From Chondrilla cf. caribensis (Eukaryota; Porifera; Demospongiae; Chondrillida; Chondrillidae): a stretch of 12,500 bases of DNA. A program made the translations under genes and the position numbers. Shown piece by piece: positions 7,525 to 12,500 of the stretch; within the stretch, counting starts at the first letter, position 1; every line of letters starts with the position of its first letter. The notes below the pieces were generated by a model. The model made no database searches and was not told where the DNA came from. It was given only the letters and a program-made list of their open reading frames with translations. The stretch is from contig OZ026550.1 in NCBI GenBank assembly GCA_964020155.1, positions 2,151,352 through 2,163,851 on the forward strand. The letters are read 5' to 3'.

Positions 7525-7742
7525 ACTCATGCAGTAAGGCTGGCTACAAAGCCAGTAGAATTACAGTTGAAGTTGGATCACGAGGTTTCATCAACACCAC
7601 CCGTTTTGATACTCTATATGCAGCTTTCCCTGCAAAGCATACAGAGCAAGAATCCCTGGAAAAGGATGTGGTACACAAGTGCCTCATGGAATCCTACCGA
7701 ATCTGGTGCAAACGTAAATGGAGAGAGCCTGCCACTAACTAA
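7525..7742 (+). pseudogene. C-terminal fragment of a LINE ORF
   Basis: Only the last 71 codons before a TAA are present, with no start of their own other than a spurious ATG at 7500 that would read through the G run as polyglycine. It lacks all reverse-transcriptase catalytic motifs, so it is not functional. The frame is intact and has no internal stop, which suggests a fairly young insertion. Confidence 0.5.
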
Positions 7743-7965
7743 CTGTTGCCTATTGTTTTCTTCCCTTTTTTGTCAATTTATTGCATGAAATACGTTTAAC
7801 TATGTAGGACTTCATCTGTTTATGTGCCGTATTTATTCTAATACTATGACATTAGATGTCGCCCTGGACCTGTTTAATTGATTGTTATTTTGATTTTTGA
7901 CTGATCATTGTACATGGATCTATATGTATGTCGTGCTTTTGCTCAAATAAAATAATGGTGAATGT

Positions 7966-7966
<1 letters not shown>
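7525..7966 (+). mobile_element. 5'-truncated non-LTR retrotransposon (LINE) 3' end
   Basis: An open frame at 7525-7742 encodes 71 residues with VEVGSRGF followed by a cysteine- and tryptophan-containing tail (ending in KRKWREPATN). This resembles the extreme C-terminus of LINE reverse-transcriptase polyproteins. A ~200-bp 3' UTR follows, with AATAAA at 7946-7951, ending near ataatggtgaatgtgag. The 5' end is cut at the G run, typical of truncated reverse transcription. The segment has no match elsewhere in the window. The family assignment rests on remembered motif similarity only. Confidence 0.5.

Positions 7967-7968
<2 letters not shown>

Positions 7969-8033
<65 letters not shown>
7969..8033. 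repeat. (GA)n microsatellite
   Basis: About 32 GA units with one interruption (gagaaaga). It directly follows the LINE 3' end and is followed by ttcactttcactcatt, where homology with the gene B 3' flank resumes. It could be the LINE tail expansion or the pre-insertion target. Confidence 0.9.
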
Positions 8034-8164
8034 TTCACTTTCACTTTCACTCATTAATTCTTAAACTGATTTCAACACTGTAGCATTTAATAGTAGGAAA
8101 TTAATTGTTAGCTTAAATTTGTTTCTTTCTTGAGATCCAATGTTTATATATTTGTTGATAATCC
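8034..8164 (-). other. 3' flank of gene C
   Basis: It aligns with 2488-2633 of gene B. On the minus strand an ATTAAA lies at 8091-8086, about 75 nt past the stop codon. It is a possible non-canonical polyadenylation signal, but gene B does not share it. Confidence 0.4.
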
Positions 8165-9780
8165 TCACGTGAGCAGCAGCACGGTGGTGTATGGCGGCAC
8201 TGTGGGGCTCGGTTCTATTCCCGTTTTTGTCTCTGGGTCTGGTGGCTTAGTTGTCGTTTCATTACGTGCTCCAGGTCCTATATCTCCTTTTGGTCCTCTT
8301 TCTCCTTGTGGTCCTTGTCGTCCTTGGGGTCCTATGTCACCTTTTGGTCCTCTTTCTCCTTTTTGTCCTTGTGGTCCTTGTGGTCCTTTGGATCCTATGT
8401 CTCCTTTTGGTCCCCTTTCTCCTAGCGGCCCTGGTGGTCCTTGGGGTCCTATGTCACCTTTTGGTCCTCTTTCTCCATTTTGTCCTTGTGGTCCTGGTGG
8501 TCCTTGGGATCCTATGTCTCCTGTTGGTCCCCTTTCTCCTTGTGGTCCTTGTGGTCCTAGGGGTCCTATGTCTCCTTTTGGTCCTCTTTCTCCTTGTGGT
8601 CCTTTCTCTCCTGTGTCTCCTTTCAGTCCTGGTTCACCTTTCTGTCCATTATTTCCAGTCAGTCCGGTTTCTCCACGTTCACCTTTTGTTCCATTAACTC
8701 CTTGTGGTCCTGGCTCTCCTTTTTCACCCTTAGTTCCATTGAGCCCTGAAACTCCTGCAGGTCCTTTCAATCCCTTTATTCCTCGTTCACCTTTCTGTCC
8801 AACCATTCCTTGAGGTCCTGTATCTCCCTTTTCACCCTTCTCACCGTTTGTTCCATTCCACCCCATTGCTCCTATTTTGCCTTGTTTTCCACGTGGTCCC
8901 TTTTCACCTTTCAGTCCAGGTTGACCCTCAGGTCCAGGTGGTCCAGGTGGACAAATGCAAGATTGAGGTGTTGGAGATACAGTGTCGCCACGTCTCATTC
9001 TTTTGAGAGGTTTGTCCAATTCTGTTGAAGACAAGTAAATTATTTATGAACTTTATGTGACACCTGTGTCTTAATTATAATTATAACGGTAATAGCAGTT
9101 TATTATTAAGTGATAATATTAATTATGAGGAATTTATTTCAAAAATGACAGTTGTAGGACTGTTAGGTAAATCTGCCTAAATTTCACGAGGTTCAAGGGG
9201 TAACAATTAGTATTTAAAAATTTAAAGTAAATTACAATTATGTATTACTAACTCTGTTAGTTATCTTAATTTGTACATCTAGTCTCGTATCATTAACAAT
9301 AATTAGACGAGATGTAGTAATGAAGATGACTAACAGCGTTAGTAATACATCAATGCATTCCACATAGCTGTGTGGTCTCACTGGTGTGAGACGGCAGTTA
9401 GCAGTACCACCAGTGTAGTGTGAAAGGAGAATTGGAGGGCTCAATAGATAACTTTAGTGTTTGAATGAAATATATCATTTGGTATAGAGGTACCATATTA
9501 AGGGACCAGCTACAGTGACACTGTTACTTTATAGTCACAGTCAGGATTTGGTTATTTGTGATTCTGTACATACAGGTAGCAATGAACCTCAGTGCAACTA
9601 ACCTTTGGCTTCAAGGTGCTCTAATCTCTTCTCCAGCTGTTCATTCTTATGGTGAAGATCATTTACTCTCTTCTCAAGTTTGGCAAATGCCTTTTCATAG
9701 TCAATGATACCCCCGATACTGGTAGTCACCACATAACACAAAAGAGTCACTTCTAGAAAGACCTGGATGTTTGTAGCCAT
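8165..9780 (-). CDS. Collagen-like protein C, two exons, 344 aa
   Basis: Join of exon 1 (9780-9603) and exon 2 (9021-8165). Donor AAAG|GTTAGT, acceptor TTCAACAG|AATTGG, phase 1, intron 581 bp. It has the same plan as protein B: hydrophobic residues 5-24, heptad coiled coil 32-56 ending in RLEHLE, RMRR furin-type site, CIC pair, then 75 uninterrupted Gly-X-Y triplets (residues 86-310). The helix holds one copy of the 17-triplet module, followed by repeated [16 protein letters not shown] blocks. Four N-x-T sequons (three NGT in the helix, one NET after it). The tail begins ARNETT, so the cysteine of protein B is replaced by arginine. It runs past the gene B stop (TAC in place of TAG) to end YTTVLLLT. 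The stop codon overlaps a GTGAGG that could act as a splice donor, so a further exon is not excluded. It is the array member nearest APH1, with its own TATA promoter. Confidence 0.85.
9022..9602 (-). other. Intron 1 of gene C (581 bp)
   Basis: It aligns with the gene B intron along nearly its whole length, including the fold-back element and the two small hairpins after it. Compared with gene B it lacks about 25 bases near 9180. Confidence 0.8.
9240..9350. repeat. Intronic fold-back element, copy in gene C
   Basis: Outer arms atgtattactaac (9240-9252) and gttagtaatacat (9338-9350) are exact complements, and pairing continues inward with mismatches to acatctagtctcgt against agacgagatgt. The stem is slightly longer than in gene B. 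The perfect gtctcac/gtgagac hairpin follows near 9375. Confidence 0.8.
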
Positions 9781-9825
9781 AACTGTAGCTACAAAGTCAA
9801 CACACTCAGTTTCTTAGTGCTAGTT

Positions 9826-9907
9826 TGTGGTAACCACAGTAGAACAGACAGTTTTTATAGTCACTTGAAGGACACACCCACATTTAATGATATTCATTGA
9901 CAATGTA
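9826..9907 (-). promoter_or_regulatory. Core promoter of gene C
   Basis: On the minus strand: the conserved CACCC/AT block at 9907-9871, TATAAAAA at 9859-9852, and the palindrome TGTGGTTACCACA at 9838-9826. The TATA box is 72 nt from the ATG. Confidence 0.65.
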
Positions 9908-10119
9908 AACATTTGAAACACAAGTGAGTTTCCTAGTGCTAGTTTAATTTATAGCAGTCTCTGTAGAATAGACTGTTTATGGGTATATACTATTAATTAT
10001 TTACATAGATGATTCCACATTTTATGAAATTCAATGTCATTATTTGAAACCACACACAGCTAATATTTATTATGGGCTCATTCATTTTCTCTCTAGACTG
10101 TCATGTACAATACTATTCC

Positions 10120-10213
10120 ATCCTGCCTATACTGTATGTTATATGCTAACATATTTATGTTTGAGAGCCTTGAATCCAGCATGTTCATGTAGCATTGTGT
10201 AAGTACATGACAT

Positions 10214-10270
<57 letters not shown>

Positions 10271-10273
10271 ACA

Positions 10274-10334
<61 letters not shown>

Positions 10335-10593
10335 TACACTTGAATCTCACAGTTATACTTGCCTTCATTTGCCATTTTTGCTTCTGCATGCTAATAGTGT
10401 TGTGAGTGTGTGCTTGTACTGCTTCATACATGTTTACATGACCTTTTGTGCGGACTCATAACAATGTGCACACTAATTAAGTATTATATCCTTATATGAT
10501 TTCTTGTTAAATCATTTAGTTGAAACCTTTAGTGAAGCCATCAGACACACACACACGCGCACACACACACACATACACACATGTACATACACA

Positions 10594-10633
<40 letters not shown>

Positions 10634-10779
10634 CATAATAAATGAATTAAGTGAGACATTAAATTTTTAGTGAAGCCATTTTGCCCTATGTAATGTGCTC
10701 ACATCCTTGTACCAGCACCTAAATGTGTAAATGAAATAATCACACAAACATGCATGCACGCACGCACGCACGCACACAG

Positions 10780-10835
<56 letters not shown>

Positions 10836-10900
10836 CTGAAGCTATTATACAGACCTGGACGTGACCAAACACATCTAACAATCACAAAGGCTCCCCAGTG
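10120..10900. repeat. Composite (CA)n array 2
   Basis: It has the same modules in the same order as arrays 0 and 1: entry module to about 10205, a long CA tract at 10215-10330 with a caccacaccacac interruption, the gtttacatgacc/attaagtatta module, gaagccat modules at about 10511-10542 and 10631-10692, then CA tracts at about 10595-10632 and 10785-10834, and the exit module (gacctggacgtgacca) to about 10900. It separates gene C from APH1. Confidence 0.85.
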
Positions 10901-11670
10901 TCGTTATTGTATAATAATAATATTATACATAATGTAATAATAGACAAATGTTATACTCTTGTATGTAGATTCCAAGATACTAGCTAGAGGTGCTTTAAAA
11001 CTTGTGGCGACCATCCAGGTGATTTTTATTCTGTTTCTATATAGTCAACATGGACAACACGCAGAGCTTAGCATTGTACCTACATATATATATATATATA
11101 TTATATATATATATATCCATTGTTGGATGCATTCTCCTCCCTATAGGTGTGCTGTAGCAGATATACGTATAGTGCCTAATAAATGAATTCCGGCATTAAT
11201 CAATTGATCAGCAAGTGTTTACTTATCAGAGGAAGTTTGCACATATCACATATACGTACGTATGTGCACACTTTGCCTTTGATACGCCTACGCAAAAGGA
11301 TACAAATCTATAGCTTTATAATATTGCTCCATATAATATAGAACTCGTACAATTGGATCCTATCAAAATACATAAAGCCCTACAAGCAACTAATTATGTG
11401 GATGCAATGCTCTTACAATTGTACGTACGTAATTATGAATTCTTCCATTAATCATCAAAGTACAAAATGTTACAATAGACGCATGCATAAATAGGGAAGT
11501 TGAACAATGACATGCAATTACAGAATTCATTATTTGTAGTTGGCATAGTTAGAAACACACACACACAAGCAGACACTTAACATTACAATATTCTTCTATG
11601 CTGGACAGTCACTCTATGAGCATGACTATACTACGTACTGTACAACAGACACTGGAGTGGGTTGATTCTG
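10901..11670 (-). other. 3' flank/UTR of APH1
   Basis: No ORF of note. A short (TA)n tract lies at about 11083-11117. Bases 11100-11605 are the source-like counterpart of 6895-7399. A short (CA)6 at about 11553-11566 is conserved in both copies. The region probably includes the APH1 3' UTR. Confidence 0.55.
11025..11030 (-). terminator. Possible APH1 polyadenylation signal (AATAAA)
   Basis: TTTATT on the plus strand reads AATAAA on the minus strand, about 640 nt past the APH1 stop codon. It is kept in the paralogous spacer at 6237-6242. I saw no closer AATAAA in the 3' flank. Distance and AT-richness make this tentative. Confidence 0.3.
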
Positions 11671-11869
11671 TCAGCGGATCTTGAACAAGTGGACCAGGTT
11701 TGGCAGTTTCAAGCCAGATGTGTAGAGAGCAGCAGATCCAACCGCCAGCATCAGAAGAGAGTGGAAGACCAGCACTATAGGACCACTGATGGTGCGATCT
11801 GTATACAGGTTTGCTATGGTCTACAGGGAAGTATAGTGAGGAGAATTGTTATATGTATAATGTGTACTG

Positions 11870-11922
<53 letters not shown>

Positions 11923-12216
11923 CATGCGTGCGTGCGTGTGTGTGTGTGTGCGTGTGTGTGTGTTCAAGCATGTGTATACATGCACTGATGAATTTGTACA
12001 CACATACGTACATACGTATGAGCATGTATAGCATATATACGTACGTATGTACTACATATATATGCTAGTAGTATGTAAATGCACTCACAGCAGCAGAGGC
12101 AGCTACGTGTGTGACCAGAACTATAGCAATCTTTATTAGCTGTCGTTTCTCGAAGCCATCAAACCACAGTATCCCCCAGCTAATGTGCAAGAATATGTAA
12201 ACCATCACAGTAAATG
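11671..12216 (-). CDS. APH1: APH-1 gamma-secretase subunit, last two exons (partial gene)
   Basis: Join of 12216-12089 (128 nt, entered with two bases of a split codon) and 11820-11671 (50 codons with TGA). Acceptors follow a long pyrimidine tract (CTCCTCTAG) and TTCCCTGTAG; the donor is GCT|GTGAGT. The first exon encodes IFLHISWGILWFDGFEKRQ, which aligns with the human APH1A stretch around LLHTFWGVVFFDACERR, and then VLVTHVAASAA. Both membrane histidines that the family needs (human H171 and H197) are present, at 12187-12185 and 12109-12107. The last exon gives the final membrane helix and the C-terminal LKLPNLVHLFKIR. APH-1 is a seven-span scaffold of gamma-secretase that assembles with nicastrin before presenilin joins. 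Only the last two or so membrane spans are in view; upstream exons were not found in 12217-12500. The gene reads in the same direction as the collagen-like array. Confidence 0.85.
11873..11963. repeat. (TG)n tract in the last APH1 intron
   Basis: A long TG repeat with a tgcgtgcatgcgtgcgtgcg interruption lies inside the 268-bp intron (11821-12088). The paralogous copy at 7497 breaks off at the same place, so this tract marks the duplication or insertion breakpoint. Confidence 0.9.
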
Positions 12217-12500
12217 CTAGAGGAGGAGAGGAGGGAGAGAGGAAATACTGGAATACTGTAACATACGTATATAAGTACTAATAGTTTGTGTATTGCATTT
12301 ATTTTGTAAGTACAAAATTGTATGCATGTGCAGTAAGTGTATGTGAGTATGTATGTGTATATGTACTGTAAGTACGTATGTATAAAATTAGTGCATATGT
12401 ATGTACGTACGCAAGTACAGGATGTGTATGTACATACGTATGTGCATGCGGCCCATATCATGGAAGACTTGACATATTGTAAGGTAATGCAATCGTAACT
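12217..12500 (-). other. APH1 intron, upstream part
   Basis: It begins with a strong polypyrimidine tract on the minus strand (12217-12245), followed by low-complexity sequence rich in tatgtacgta. The last ~60 bases (12440-12500) are non-repetitive. I could not match them to the APH-1 region expected before this exon, so the preceding exon is probably beyond the edge. Confidence 0.5.

Noticed and set aside
7477..7788. 103-aa polyglycine-leading ORF overlapping the LINE frame
   Set aside because: It is a shadow frame running through the G run and the LINE coding sequence; the VEVGSRGF frame is the plausible one.
12180..12461. 93-aa minus-strand ORF beginning MIWAACTYV
   Set aside because: It is low-complexity tatgtacgta sequence in the APH1 intron. 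The slight look of an APH-1 N-terminus is not supported beyond a few residues, and an N-terminus would not be expected directly before the penultimate exon.

Overview
The window looks like AT-rich animal nuclear DNA. It has spliced genes with GT-AG introns, TATA-box promoters, long (CA)n/(TG)n microsatellites, a degraded LINE tail, and the 3' end of an APH-1 (gamma-secretase subunit) gene. Uninterrupted short-chain collagen-like genes next to APH-1 would suit an early-branching marine invertebrate such as a sponge. That placement is a guess; the sequence itself only shows that it is metazoan. All recognised genes lie on the minus strand, so they are read from high to low coordinates.

Right end (11671-12216, continuing beyond 12500): the last two coding exons of APH1. 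They carry both conserved transmembrane histidines and the stop codon. Next comes a head-to-tail array of collagen-like genes, each made of two exons. Exon 1 (178 nt) encodes a signal or anchor segment plus a trimeric coiled coil. It splices in phase 1 to exon 2, which encodes a CxC pair, a furin-type RMRR site, an uninterrupted Gly-X-Y helix and a short Pro/Thr/Glu tail. Gene C (8165-9780) makes 344 aa with 75 triplets. Gene B (2634-4558) makes 441 aa with 110 triplets; it is longer mainly because a 153-bp module is present three times instead of once. Gene A shows only exon 1 (1098-1275), and its exon 2 should begin about 35 bp left of the window. All three share a proximal promoter: a CACCC/AT-rich block, a TATA box, and a palindromic Runx-like site.

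The spacers are as informative as the genes. Each promoter is followed upstream by a composite array in which (CA)n tracts are interleaved with the same conserved non-CA modules (1476-2265, 4900-6228, 10120-10900). Between genes C and B lies a copy of the region downstream of APH1 (6895-7497 matches 11100-11870). It includes a 45-nt remnant of the APH1 terminal exon, then a G21 run, a 5'-truncated LINE tail and a (GA)n tract. This shows that an ancestral duplicated unit ran from the last APH1 intron through a collagen-like gene. Intron 1 of genes B and C holds a fold-back element that gene A lacks; gene A instead has a roughly 475-bp segment with 18-bp imperfect terminal inverted repeats.

Working together: the three collagen-like genes probably make related trimeric secreted or membrane-shed fibrous proteins under common control. 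APH1 is a neighbour with no evident functional link.
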